The translations under genes and the position numbers were made by a program. Of a DNA stretch of 64,000 nt, positions 15,001 to 27,354 are shown piece after piece (the stretch's first letter is position 1; every line of letters begins with the position of its first letter). The notes beneath the pieces were generated by a model. It was not told the DNA's origin. It saw nothing but the letters and a program-made list of their open reading frames with translations, and ran no database searches. Source of the DNA: Bigelowiella natans CCMP2755. Its lineage: Eukaryota > Cercozoa > Chlorarachniophyceae. The stretch spans positions 124,001-188,000 of the forward strand of contig ADNK01003025.1 in NCBI GenBank assembly GCA_000320545.1. Reading direction: 5' to 3'.

Positions 15001-18000
15001 TTGATTGGTAGACATTTTGCGTCCACGATGTCTTGCTACATTAATGGTCTGCAAATGCCTACACAAGTCATTAACGCTACCCATATGCATTGCACAGTCA
15101 ACCTCTTCTTCCCTGGAGACTTGACCGTAAAGATAAGTGATGGTTTCTTTGAGACCAATGACGTTCAGGTGACCGTCGTTCATCCAGCGCCAGCTGAATC
15201 CACGTCGAAGTTCATGGACACTCCATCAGGAAAGATCATTGTATCCTTCACTGGAACCAACATGGACCAAATCACTGATTGCGTTGTAGGAGGAGCTACA
15301 TCTGGCTTCACCAACACTTCATGCGATATGGACGCAACATCCTACGGGGTGGCTGTTATTCGTCTCCGTGCAGGTGCAGAGGACAACCTTCTACTTCCAC
15401 GCGAACACTTCTACTCGCACGTGTCTGCTCCATCTGTATCCAGTATTGCGATCTCAGGAGGAATTGCGATTCTGAAAGGAAGCAACTTCCTGAATGTCGG
15501 AAAGCTGGCATGCTTGATAAGTGCAGATTACAATGCTCTGAAGGTAGACGTAATGTCTCCGGGAGTATGGAAGTCGTCTACAGAAATCATGTGTGCACTA
15601 CCGCGATGGAACTTGCCAGCATTGAAATATAGGATCTCTGTGACAAATGACGCAATGCGCTACTCAACAGTTCAACCTACAACAGTGAGAACTATTGGAA
15701 GGGTTCAAAGCATTGTGGCAAAGAACCTCGTTTCACCAGTTGACAACTCCATTAGCACAACTATTTTGATCTCAGGCCTAAATCTCGCAAACGATATCAC
15801 TCTTGAGGTCAAGGATATTAGAGATCAGTACTTCTATGTCTCATGCAAAGAGTACAATACCAGCGTGATCTCTTGTCCGGTGCCTTTCAAGTTGGAAAAG
15901 AGCATCCAAATTAGACTGAGAAACGGCCAAGACTCTATGTCTACTGTACACAAAATAGAGATTGAGTCTCCGGTCACCCTAACAAGGGCCGAGAAGATGG
16001 ATCTTCTTGCAACGAGTGATGAGTCATTCATTCTTCATGGATTTGGCTTTAGCACTCTCAAGAAGGTTGAGTTCTCCAGCAATTTGATCGAGGTTGCTGC
16101 TGTCCTAAACGATACGGCTCTACTCTGCCGCCCAACCGGGCTTGGATCTGGAACTGCTTCTTTGAATATTAAGGGAGCGATTACCAGCGACCTAACAATA
16201 GAGCTACTCGACAAGATGAGTATGGTAAGCTTGAGTCCTGTCAGAGGAACTATCCATGGCAGAACTATGCTTTCCATCACTGTAAGCTCCGCGGTAAGGA
16301 GAGAAGGTCTCAGGTGCAAATACAGTCACAACATGACTTCATATAAGACCTTCTACAGTGCAGCTGTCTACAAGGATGCAACAACCATTCTTTGTCTGAC
16401 GCCGCCTCTCGGGGTTATCAGCACAGAGGAACAGACTGTATCTGTGAGCATCATTACGCCTACGACCGGTCTCTCCCTGAACAGCCTGACATTCACATAC
16501 ACTCCAGATAGGTACACGCCTATTGTTCCACCAATTGTCGTGGAAGGAGTGACGCAGCCTATGCGTGCATGGGCGTCAGGAAATACATCTCTAACAGTGA
16601 GGTTCTCCAAACTCCCACTTGATTCCGGATTAAGATGCAGATTCGGAAGCGTTTCGTCACTTCTTGTACGTACGGGAATGTTCGAGATGGTTTGCAGGAG
16701 CCCACCACTTGCTTCGGGTGATCATGTGTTCCAAGTTGTCGACAATAGCCAAGGTGTTCTTTTCGAAGACATCTTCGTGGTCGATGATGACATCATCTTC
16801 AAGCAAATGCAGCTCAAACGTATTCAGCTACCAACCAACCAGGAGCGATTCGAAACTGTATTGCTCTCAGTTGTGAAGGCGCCGAATACGGAGAACCTGG
16901 CTTGCTTGTTCTCGGATGGCTCTAAAATGGTCGCTACTTGGTACAGCGAGGACATGGTTGGATGTCAAGTACCTTCAGACATTTCGAAGAGGATGTCGAA
17001 AACTCTTGCATTCGAACACAATATCACGCTCATAGCTAATGGACGTGACTATTCGTCCGCTTCCTACGAGCTTCGCTACATATACTCGCGCGCCAGCATG
17101 ATGTCGCTCACCACGCCAATCAGGCCGTACCAGAAGAACACTATTTTCGTTCAAACCACTGACAAATTCCTTGCCGATCTCGCATATTTCTGCGTGGTGA
17201 ACGGCGTCTCAGTGGATGCCAGTTACGTCAATGATACCCAGATTCAATGTACTATCCCACCACAGCAGCCTGGAATTACGTTTGTAAGCCTTGCGTATGC
17301 CGTGCCTGGAATGTCAGCGAAACCTCTTGGAGGTGAATTGGGTATTGATGTTCCTGAAATGGCAGTAGTGACTTCCATCTACCCCGTGTATGGATCCTCT
17401 TTGGGAGGAACCTTGGTGCAAATCAAGGGAGAACACTTCAAGAACGATCCAAACATGTTATATTGTATGTTCGGAGACAACCAAGTAACTGCAACCTTCG
17501 TTAGCGAGACTCATATGACTTGTCTATCTCCAGCGAATGTTGCTACTTCAGTTGAGGTTGAAGTGTACGAAGGTATAGGTGACAGCATCACTCGCAACGG
17601 ATTCAGATTCAATTACATCCCAGAACTGTCGATTGAAACAGCGACTACAGCTGTGGCAATGCACGGCGATAAGGATGTATACGTCAAGGGAACAAACTTC
17701 TACAACAGCAAGCACTTGCAATGCAACTATGGCGGAGAGAAACACGACGCCCTGTACGTCAGCTCGCAGCTCATCCAGTGTCTCATCAGAAACACTGTAG
17801 CACCGTCTAAGAATGGTGTAATGCAGGTAGCAAATGACAATACCACATTCAGAGGAGAGCATCGTGTCAACATATACCGCCAGCCTTTCGTTCACGGAAT
17901 TACTCCAGTCCGAGGATACATGCAAGGTGGTGACAGTGTTGATGTGCACGGAGTTTACTTCCCAGCAGCAAATACTACCTACTGTCAGTTTGGACAGGCT

Positions 18001-21000
18001 ATCACACAAGCCATATTCGCGAACTCCACGATGGTGACTTGTATGTCGCCAACCATTGAGAATGCGGTGTCGCTTGACTTCGACTGCTACATGGATAACC
18101 AGTTCTATCCAGTACAGTACTGCCAGACGAACCAATCAGCTTCTGTGGTGCCGGTAACACTTATCTTCGACGACAAGCGTTATATTCCAGAGGTGCGATA
18201 CTTCCAGTACGTACCAACGCCTGAAGTCTACGAGACTATTCCTGCTCATGGTCCAGAGAGTGGCGCAATGGCAGTCACCGTTAAGGGCAAGTACCTCACC
18301 GATACCACGCTTTGCGTGTTCGGAGATGTACTTGTGGCATCGGAATACAAAAGCTCCAAGGAGATAGTATGCCATGCTCCGCCAGCCTCTGCTCAGAAGG
18401 TCATCTTCAAGGTCCGAAACTTCGAAGGCGTCTTCTCTGCGGGACACGTGAAATACACATATGATCACGAAACTGTGGTCGCAAATGTTAGTGTTGCTGT
18501 GGGTCCACAATCTGGCGGAGTGGACGTGTTCGTTGGAGGCTCTAACTTCAAAAACACTGATACAGTGAAGTGCAAGTTCAACGATACGATTGTGAACGGA
18601 GTTTGGTTATCCGCTTCCCGTGTTCAGTGTATGGCTCCACCTCATAAGCGTGGAACTGTCAGGATTCGAGTAAGCAACAACGGATTCGACTTCTCAACGA
18701 CCTATGCTGAGTTCACATACGAGGTATTCAATGGTATATACCTAGGCAATATCCACCAATATGTGGGATCAGAGCACCAGTCAACGAACATCACAGTCAG
18801 TGGTTCAGGATTCAGGCCTGGGCTGTCTTGCATGATCAATCACCGTATGGTGCCTGCACATGTAATCAGCCAGACCTTGTTGTACTGCAACATCCCACCA
18901 GCTCAAGAACGCATGGTGTACAAACCCACCGAAATCCGCTTAGTAATGTCGAGTGGAGCAGTGTGGGACATGACACCAAATGCACTTCCATTCAGCCAGA
19001 AGGAACCAACAATCTACTTCTCAGATCCTCTCGCTGTCACACCATTCGCTCAGGTTTCTCTAACCCTCCATGGAAAGGATTTCAAAAAGCCACAATTTGG
19101 TCTCAAATGTGGCTTCAGCGAGTTCAACTCTATGGATCCTAGAGCGGTCACAGATGCAGAATATATCTCTGCCAACGTTGTTAAATGTAAGACTCCTTTG
19201 CAGTCGGTGTTCCAGTCAGCTGGGGTGGACAACTCCAGTGTTGTGGTGCGCTTGCTTTACAATGACGTGCAATACACTACCAGCTTCACAACTGTCAGAT
19301 ATATTGCGCAACCAAGTGTGACATCTATTACGAAGAACTTCGGAGTCAATGAGACGTTGAACATCATTGGATCTGGCTTCACAAACATTGACAGCTTAAG
19401 CTGTAAGGTTGGTGATAAGGTAATCCCAGCGATTTGGAAATCTGAGAGCGAGTTGATCTGCCACACCGGACGACAAACTCCAGGTGTAAGAACCGTTGAA
19501 GTGCGCAACGAGAAGCAAGTATTCTCTAACGCAGGATTGACCTACACCTCTATCAGAGATGTCCATCTTTACGGTATCCATCCTGCGCATGGTCCAATTG
19601 AAGGTGGAACAGCCGTCACGATTTTCGGAAGACATTTCACGACGGATACTAAGTGTAAGTTTGGACACAAGACTGCTCTATCGACGGTGTTCTACTCGAG
19701 TACCAAGATTGTGTGCACAACTCCCGCACATAATGCAGCCTTCGTGGATGTTTGGATGTCTCACAACCATCTCAACTCCAGTAACTCGCTTCCATTCCAG
19801 TTCGAACAGGCATCGATGATTGCCAGTGTCACTCCAAGCCTCGTGTATGCGAAGCAGAACACTACCATCGTGATCAGAGGTCAGAACTTCGTCAAGAATG
19901 TGACTACAAAGAGAGGGGTGCTGCAGCACATGAATGGCAACATATTCCTGGACGTCAAGTTCGGCTCCACTGCAATTGTGAGGCCGTTCTATGTGAACGA
20001 GAATATGCTTGTGTTGCAAACACCTAACATTCCACCTGGAGATTATCAGCTCCAGATTGGTCCAAACAACTACCTGGGCAACAGTATCAAGTTCACTGTC
20101 AAGGCTATGCCAGAAGTGTACTCGAGCTGGCCATTAATGACAACTTCAGATGTCGTCCTCTCGAAGACAAGCTTCTTCGAGATTTACGGAAAGAATTTCG
20201 AGAAAACTGTCAACATGTTCTGCACCTACAACGGTAAGATCCGGCGTCCTGCGTATACAGTGAACAGCACCGTTATTCGATGCTTCCCACCAAACACGCC
20301 ATTCAAGGACGAAACTGTAGATATTGGCATCATGCTTGACGACAGAACATATCGAAGAATTCCTCCAAGCATCGGCAGCACGGCTGTGTACTACCACCGC
20401 CAAACTCAGCTTTATGAGATGGTGCCAAGCTCCGGACTTGGACGTACGAAGACAGCTCTGATGATCAGAGGAGCAGGATTCAGAAATTCAACGGACATGT
20501 TCTGCCGATTCTCGAATGAGATTTATGTCGTGCCTTACTTCATTTCGAAAACAATGATCATCTGTATGCTCCCAGAGAAGACTGCATTTGCACATCTCAG
20601 AGACTCAGACATTGTAAGTGTGCAAGTCACGGTTAACAAACATGACTACAGTGAGGTTGTCTACTTCACTTTCGAAAAGGATTGCCCTGTCGGACAATTC
20701 TGCTCCGAGGAGCATCATGTATATGATTGCCCAGCGGGAGCTCAGTGTAACAGCTTCAGGTTCGGGTCCAGATTCGACAGCTACGATCTGTGCCCAGAAG
20801 GTACTTACCAACCTGTCCCAGGCCAATCCCACTGCAAGCCATGCCCATCGCCGTTCTACTGTCCTAACAAGGGTCTCAAGATGCCAATCACTTGCCCAGA
20901 AGGATATGTGTGCGGAGTTGACGGCAGGATATTGCCTATCGAAGAGCCTTGCCGACCCGGACACTACTGTGGTCCGGAAACCGCTCTTTCGGTTCAATCG

Positions 21001-24000
21001 GAGCCCTGGCTCTGGAGGAACGTCACGGATCACCTTCCAAGACAGGGCTCTGCAAGAGCTTTACAAAGCGTCTCGCAGCTCTCCTCCAAGATATCATACA
21101 TGTGTCCAAATGGAACTTACTGCCGAGGTGGAGCGACTGGAAATCGTTCAGATATCCTGCAAGACACCAGGTGGCAAACTCCTCAGCCATGTATGTCTGG
21201 CTACCTATGCTACGCGGCTTCGAACGGAAGCATGGGATTCAACGCCTGCCCAGAGGGTTATTACTGCGTCAACAACGAGAGATTCCTTTGCTCCAAGGGC
21301 CACTACTGCCCTATGGCAACTACCAAGCAGATCCCTTGCCCAGTACGCACATTCAACAATATGACTGGACAGCCAAGTTGCTTCGATTGTCCAGCTGGAT
21401 TTATTTGCAATCGAGCTGCACTGAAGAAACCTGTTGTGTGCCCTCGTGGATGGGTATGTGATCGAGAGAGACTCATCGTTCCATACTATAGATGTCCTCC
21501 AGGTTACTATTGCCTACCAGGAACCAAAACTCTCAACACTACCAAGTATGAGGAGCCAAACCGTCCGCAGATTTGCTCGAATGGAACTTTCTGCATGGCT
21601 GGTGTTGGATATCCTAACACTTGGTTCGATGGGCGGGAAGGTCCAGCAAACTCCATGATGTGCAAGACTGATGACGTGCACTGGGAAGTTTGCGGTTGGA
21701 ACAGGACTGAGGTCAAGGGTAACTGGCAGCATCCACAGCGTTGTATTCCGGGTACATATTGCCAACAAGGTTCTAACCAAACCTCGGGGCATGGCCACTG
21801 TCCAGTAGGATATTATTGTCCTGCTGGAGTATCGGCACCAAAGATTGCTTGGTTCGGATACAAGGCGAAGGACATCAATATGATTCAGCAGGAGGCTTGC
21901 TCTCCTGGACAGTACCAAGACCATCAAGGACAAACTACTTGCCTGGATTGCCCGGCTGGATACCAGTGCGGTCAGTTTGCAGGATTTATTCCTAACCTAT
22001 GCCCACGCGGAACGTACAGAGGACTCAACAACAGCATCATGTGTAAGATGTGTCCAGCTGGAAAATGGACTCCATTCCGTGGTGTAACGGACTACTACCA
22101 ATGCATGCCTTGTCCTGACGGCGAAGTGTGCGGAAATCCAGGCCAGGGTTCGGTCAACGTTTCACAAAACTGTGTCCAAGGTTACTACTGTGGTGAGTCC
22201 ACTGACACAAATAGTCAGTTCATGTACAAGTGCGCTGCCGGGTATACCTGCCCAGATGCAACTGCACCTCACCAACGCAATGATAACCCTTGTCCCGGTG
22301 GGTACACATGTCCTGAGGGATCCGGTTACGGTAATAGGCACAGGTTCGCTTGTCCTATTGGCCACTACTGCCCAAGAGGGTCATACATCTACAACTCAAC
22401 GGAAGAGGCTAGTGAATATTACATCAATGTGACTTGCCGTCCAGATGATCTGCCGCATCCTGATGATTCGAAGGAGCCATGCGGCACTTGGCTGGAGATT
22501 ACGAAGCTACCACCGAGGCTAACACGGCAAGAGGTAAGAAGGCAGAGCAGATGCCCTCGAGGTACTACAAGCGAAGCCAGGTCGAAGTTCTTAACTGATT
22601 GTACCCCATCGGTCAAGGGAGCCATTCTATTCAGAATGAATCCGGTCAACAACTCTTTCAGCTACCAAAATCTTACCCAAAGGGAGGAGGAGCAGATCAC
22701 TGCCGCAACCTATGATATTCTTCCTCTGGATTACATCAAGATTTCGATGTCATACTACCATGTTCCACATACAACTGTGTATGGACAGCACTGGCAGCAT
22801 AGCATCTACCTTGATGGCTACGGTGCCGTTGAATTGCCAGACCAGATTGCGACGAGGACTGATGTGTCGAAGAACGACTACCAGACCCTACACATCCTCT
22901 CATACGCGTAAGTCTTTGTCCTTATTTTAATAATGTTAATGCATTTCATATGAGAGTCTTATTTATTATGATAACCCTCAGGCAAACAAAGATCAACTAT
23001 TCCGTTGAAATTATTCATGGACGTTACTATGAGGACGCAAACTTATTCGAAGGCATGGCGAATGTGACAAACGTCTACCCAAATCGGGCAGAATTCGGTA
23101 CAAGGAAGGCGTTTATGGCTTACTATAATGCTCCTTCAAGGCGTATTGCTTTCCCTAAAAACCTGCCAATGAAGCCAAATCCTGGAGTCGTAATAACGTA
23201 AGTTTTGATTCACAAAAAATCCTAGTAAGTTAATCTCACAATATGTGTTTTTCTTTTAGCGAAACATCCACGAACAAGACGAAGGTCGACAACTTCTACA
23301 AGGAGGATATTACGGTGAATCCTGAGGATTTCCCAAGCTCGAAAATGGTGCTGCCATATTTCCCATATTTCTCCAAGTGCAAGGGTTACGACAACACTCT
23401 ACCGATCTTCGCGATTCTCGAAGACGAGAAGTACTGCGACCTGATCGAACCAAGATACACACGGCCTATCGAAGACTTCACCATCTTGCGAGAGGTCGTT
23501 GGAGACGAATGTCACGCAAAGATCGACTGTTTGTATGATGAAGATCTCGGATCGGCGGAAGCGCTGCCACGATGGTTCGAAGCACAAGCAGCAACTGAGA
23601 TCTTGTTCTACTTGCCTCCCTTCGGTATCGACTCTGATGATATGAGTGACTCTGCGCTCAAAGCTCAAGTTGACCCAGATACACTGGTGCCAGTTAGAGT
23701 CAGCAAGGAGGCGAAGAACTTTGCAGGCATTCCAAGACAGGTCATCTTGACCATCAATTACTGGCAGATGGACGAGTCAGTAAAGAAAATTATCAAGGCG
23801 GAATTAAGTTTCGACGACTATGACAGCCTTGAAACCGTGGATGACTACAAATTGAACATCAAGCTGGAGCCGTTCACTTATGTTGACCTCGTAAACAATG
23901 CAGCGTTCGAGATTCATGTGTACGTGGGATTGTTTATGTTGATGTCCCTATTAAACTGCGGCTTCATCGTGATGTTCTGGTTCTTCCACCGCATCTTCAC

Positions 24001-26317
24001 CCGTCTGAAGTTCCCTCCTGCGTTGAGAATCTGGAAGTACATGAGGGTACTTATACCAACTGCCACCTACGGATGGCTTTTGGCTGTACCATCTCTTTCT
24101 ATTGTTATGCTTACTGCATACAGTATGTTCATTGAGATGAACTTCGTGTTCTTCTCCGATTTCATCAAGAACACTCCTGCATCTAGTTTCTACAGCATCA
24201 TTCCTTCTGACGAGGACCTTATACTTTCGTGGCAGTATGGCCGTGCCGGTGTCGGATTCCTAATCATTGGAATCTTCATCATCATGGAAGGTGCACAGAT
24301 GCTGATCAGGAAGAAACATTACACCCATGCCCCAGCTGGCGATCTTAACCCAAAGGTTGGTCAGTGGGTGCCTGGAGAATGGAGACGTGGATTCTTTGTC
24401 CTCGTGTCTGTTTTCACAGCTCTAGGATGTGCGACAATAATTGTATGTTCCTACTCGCTCAAATTCCGTGCGAGTCTGTTCGAATTTGTAATTGCTATCA
24501 AGCTCTTCAGTTACGCAGTTGAAGGATTCTTGTTAGAAGTCACCCAGGATGCACTCATCATTACACCATTGTCGCTAACGTTGGTCTTGATGCAATTCAT
24601 GATCTGCATGGCTGGAGAGACCTTCCTCGAGTTCGTAGGAGCGTTTTATCTCCAATTCTTCGTGTCTGTGATGGCTGGAGTCCACCTTACCGATCTGACT
24701 AATTCTTTGAGGCAGAGAGCAAGGAAATTCGTCAGATGGGTCAAATTCTCTCTCAACATTGAAGAACCCGACTCTGCAAAAGATATCATGGAAGAAATGG
24801 CCAATGCAACGAGTCTCGAGCCTCTTGTCTGGATTATGCAAAGCTACGCGATGTCCTTCCTGGTCCTCGTGTCTGCACCGATGATGCTGATCTTCATCTC
24901 TTACTACAACCAAGTTCTTCGAATTGACAAATTCTACGAAATTGACGAAAGAAATGAGTGGATGTATCTGCTCTTCATCGGAATGGTTATCTTGCCACAC
25001 GTTGTGCTCGATATCATCTTGCTCAACGTGCAGGAATTATTCCATGGCCACCGCGTCTACGAATACATTTCATATACCAAGTTCAGATTCAATACCCGAC
25101 GTGTCCGATGGCAGCTGTTCGCAGATGCTATGGACAGGGGTGTTGCACGACAGTTCAGAGCTCTGGACCTCGTGGCTTTCTCATCCCAGTTCTACTTTGC
25201 TACCCTTGTCCACGCGATCGGAGTATTCTCCTTCGTGATGGGATTAGTGATTGTTGTTGCCCAGGATTTCAACCCATTCGGAGACCCTGTGCTCCCACTC
25301 ATCGTCGCACTGCTCTGGGCTGTGTGTACGTTTGTGAAGTTCGGAACTCTCAGACTTGGAAACATCCTGAATATCTGGCAAGTACCACTCGTGCGCAAGC
25401 GCGACATGGTTCATGTGCGACAGAATGATCCTACCGTGCCAGTGTGGGACAAGAAGTACAAAGCAACTGTCGATCTCACGATTGACAAGAAATATATCAC
25501 TAACGAAGTTGTACAGATGGAGCATTTCAGGCACTCATTCGTCAAGCATAATCGTCCTTGGATTGTACAACAATTGAAGGATCTCTTAAGACACGACATT
25601 CTACTCAGACACAGGACTGTGTATAAGAATGTACTCGAGTTCATGAGTAAAATGCTGATGATGGATGATCCTGGGAGCTCAGATTCTGATGATACTGAAT
25701 ACGAAGTGAATCTATTTGGTATATCGAAGGATATCGCTATGATGTGGATCATTCAAGCGAGACGACGAGTCTACTTGAGGAAGCTTGCAAAACCAGTGAT
25801 CGATTCGATGCTGGCACCAAACTGTGTGATGTGTGGAGCACGAAATCGTACTCTACGCGTCTGGTTTGCACAGCCAGTAACGAAAATTATCAACATTTAC
25901 GAGATGGCGAACATGAAGAAGGTTCTCGTCAAAGAGCACTGGCAGGCTTACTTGCGAAACACCTCTGTTACGCATCACACGCTATGTCTCAGTTGCTCGA
26001 GAAAAGCAGACCAAATTCGCTTGTTCGTCGTCAACAAGACCGCTGTCAGGATTGCAGAAGCGTGGGTTTCCATTCTACGCAACAAGAAGGCAGAGCAAAA
26101 GCGCCGACGCGCTCGGGATGGAGCTGCGCAAATGGAAGTCTCCTCGGACTCAGAGTCTTCGGACCCAGAAGGAAAGCAAGACGGAGTGCCAAAGCTTATC
26201 CATATGCACACCAAAGCTATCTTGGATGCTTGGCACAAAATTGTCACCGATGCACCTATCGAGGAGGATAAAACTTCCACTGATGATGAAAGCTCTTCTG
26301 ACTACGATGTTCAGTGA
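1..26317 (+). CDS. Giant multidomain adhesion-type membrane protein (5' end outside window)
   Basis: The reading frame is open from base 1, so the true start lies upstream. Exons are 1-22907, 22982-23197 and 23260-26317 (TGA); both introns are GT-AG, phase 2, 74 and 62 nt. Domains in order: beta-rich repeats with many N-glycosylation sequons (nt 1-2700); six NHL-type blades with ADxxNxxIRxI/V cores (about 2700-3710); roughly sixty IPT/TIG Ig-like domains with the pattern GGTxVxIxGxxF, CxFG, CxxPP, VSNNGxDFS (about 3715-20670); Cys-rich GCC2/GCC3 or ephrin-receptor-like repeats with CPxGxYC motifs (about 20680-22605); about ten hydrophobic segments (about 23915-25380); a basic then acidic Ser-rich cytoplasmic tail. 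Such a layout fits a cell-surface adhesion or sensing receptor. The domain families are known; the receptor role is inference. Domain identity is confident, exact TIG count is not. Confidence 0.9.
49..2700 (+). other. Haemagglutinin-like beta-helix repeats at the N-side of the giant protein
   Basis: Two long units of roughly 380 residues start at about nt 49 and nt 1180. Each begins with a segment like MYADTDCDTQGDI or MFADTRCARTGTI, followed by VCPxxxxQxGG and an LxLxxxELxxI stretch. A shorter third LGG motif lies near nt 2195. The GG-x(n)-L-x-L-x(3)-E-L-x(2)-I pattern resembles the repeats of bacterial filamentous haemagglutinin-type beta-helices. This is a pattern match by eye; a beta-helix fold is inferred. 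Confidence 0.5.
2700..3710 (+). other. Six-bladed NHL-type propeller within the giant protein
   Basis: Six repeats carry the cores ADTLNHCIRKI, ADTENNAIRIV, ADSENNVIRLI, ADAHNHVIRKV, SDAMNHRIRLV and ADSANDVIRKV. Each is preceded by a GLAV/GVAV-like strand and followed by a VSTFVG/TTVAG turn. This is the NHL repeat signature, and six copies fit one closed propeller between the beta-helix region and the TIG array. Confidence 0.85.
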
Positions 26318-26334
26318 AAGGATAGAATTTTAAA

Positions 26335-26380
26335 AGTAGCGACGTTCTCGGAGCATATCTCCTTGTAGATTTCCGCTACT
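26335..26380 (+). repeat. Hairpin element copy 1 (46 bp)
   Basis: Outer arms AGTAGCG and CGCTACT pair perfectly (7 bp). An inner GGAG/CTCC stem sits in a conserved core containing GTTCTCGGAGCAT. The same length and core recur at 26530-26575, but with three compensated stem positions. Confidence 0.75.
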
Positions 26381-26529
26381 GAAAGGACTATCCAATAGCA
26401 AGAGGTGGAGTGTTAGATTTTGACATTTAGTTTCTCGCAGATTTTCCGCCAAAAGGTGATGTTCTCGAAACGATGTTTTATCTTATCGTACCTTCCAAGT
26501 TATTGCTTCAACTACAGGAAAATCCACAC

Positions 26530-26575
26530 AATGACGATGTTCTCGGAGCATTTCTCCTTGCAGATTTCCGTCATT
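26530..26575 (+). repeat. Hairpin element copy 2 (46 bp)
   Basis: Outer arms AATGACG and CGTCATT pair perfectly. The core is nearly identical to copy 1, again with an inner GGAG/CTCC stem. Stem bases at arm positions 2, 4 and 5 differ from copy 1 on both arms and stay paired, which points to a conserved structure. Confidence 0.75.
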
Positions 26576-27336
26576 AGACCCAGTAACGATCATATTTAAA
26601 TATTTATTTCATTTAATATACTATTATGGGAACATCGACGTAACCCTGGAATTACCGTCTGGAACGGTGCGTCAAAATTCTTAACACAATTTAGTAATTA
26701 TCAACAATCTTAACTATCACACTACCCAATCAACCAACGCCCTGCGTCACTTGTGGCGTCATCCCAAGAAAAAAGTTGAATTATGCGACGTGTGGGAAGC
26801 GTGGAACAGGATGGTGGGATCTCCGCGGCACGGAATCCGTGGTTCTTACCATTGAAGTTGTGACACAAGCCCCCCCGCGCACTCAACTACACAATCACGA
26901 CTCAATTATTTTTCGAGAGACGGCAAGAGCATCTGCACACTATCTTCATTTTTCCAAAGTTGCTGCGATGCGAGCGATCACTTCAATTTACATGTGAATC
27001 TGCCGTGAAATGTAAAAAATATCCTAACATGGTCAAATAAAATTTGTCATCAACAACTATCTACCATGCTCTGCAAATTACGGCAAATGTTGTCACAATG
27101 TACACATACATATCTCAAAAGAAAGCAAGCGCGATCCGCACATTGTACAGCATCGCATTGCATGTGAGAGGCGCTGTCGCGTGCCTTGCGAATTGTTGAG
27201 CCTCAGCGCATGCGCTGCACACAACACAATGAAAGAACAACTAATAATGTCAGTCACATCGCATGCACACTAGCATGGCTGCGCTAGATGGCATCTTGTG
27301 CGTAGCATATGTGGTGTAATAAAGCACGGTGTGATC

Positions 27337-27354
27337 GGTCTAGCTAGCTAGACC
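27337..27354. repeat. Perfect 18-bp palindrome
   Basis: GGTCTAGCTAGCTAGACC equals its own reverse complement. Its right part, GCTAGCTAGACCA including the next base, recurs in island B at 37758-37770. Confidence 0.9.

Larger units (their letters stand above)
26318..26640 (+). other. 3' flank (probable 3' UTR) of the giant gene with two hairpin elements
   Basis: No ORF of note. The stretch holds two 46-bp hairpin elements (26335-26380 and 26530-26575) and a partly related segment at 26432-26467, then AT-rich sequence. Where the transcript ends cannot be told; TTTAAATATTTATTTC near 26595-26610 is a possible AT-rich processing region. Confidence 0.5.

Noticed and set aside
3085-21933. Numerous 60-208 codon ORFs in other frames of the giant gene
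   Set aside because: Shadows of a 22.9-kb open frame with clear domain content.
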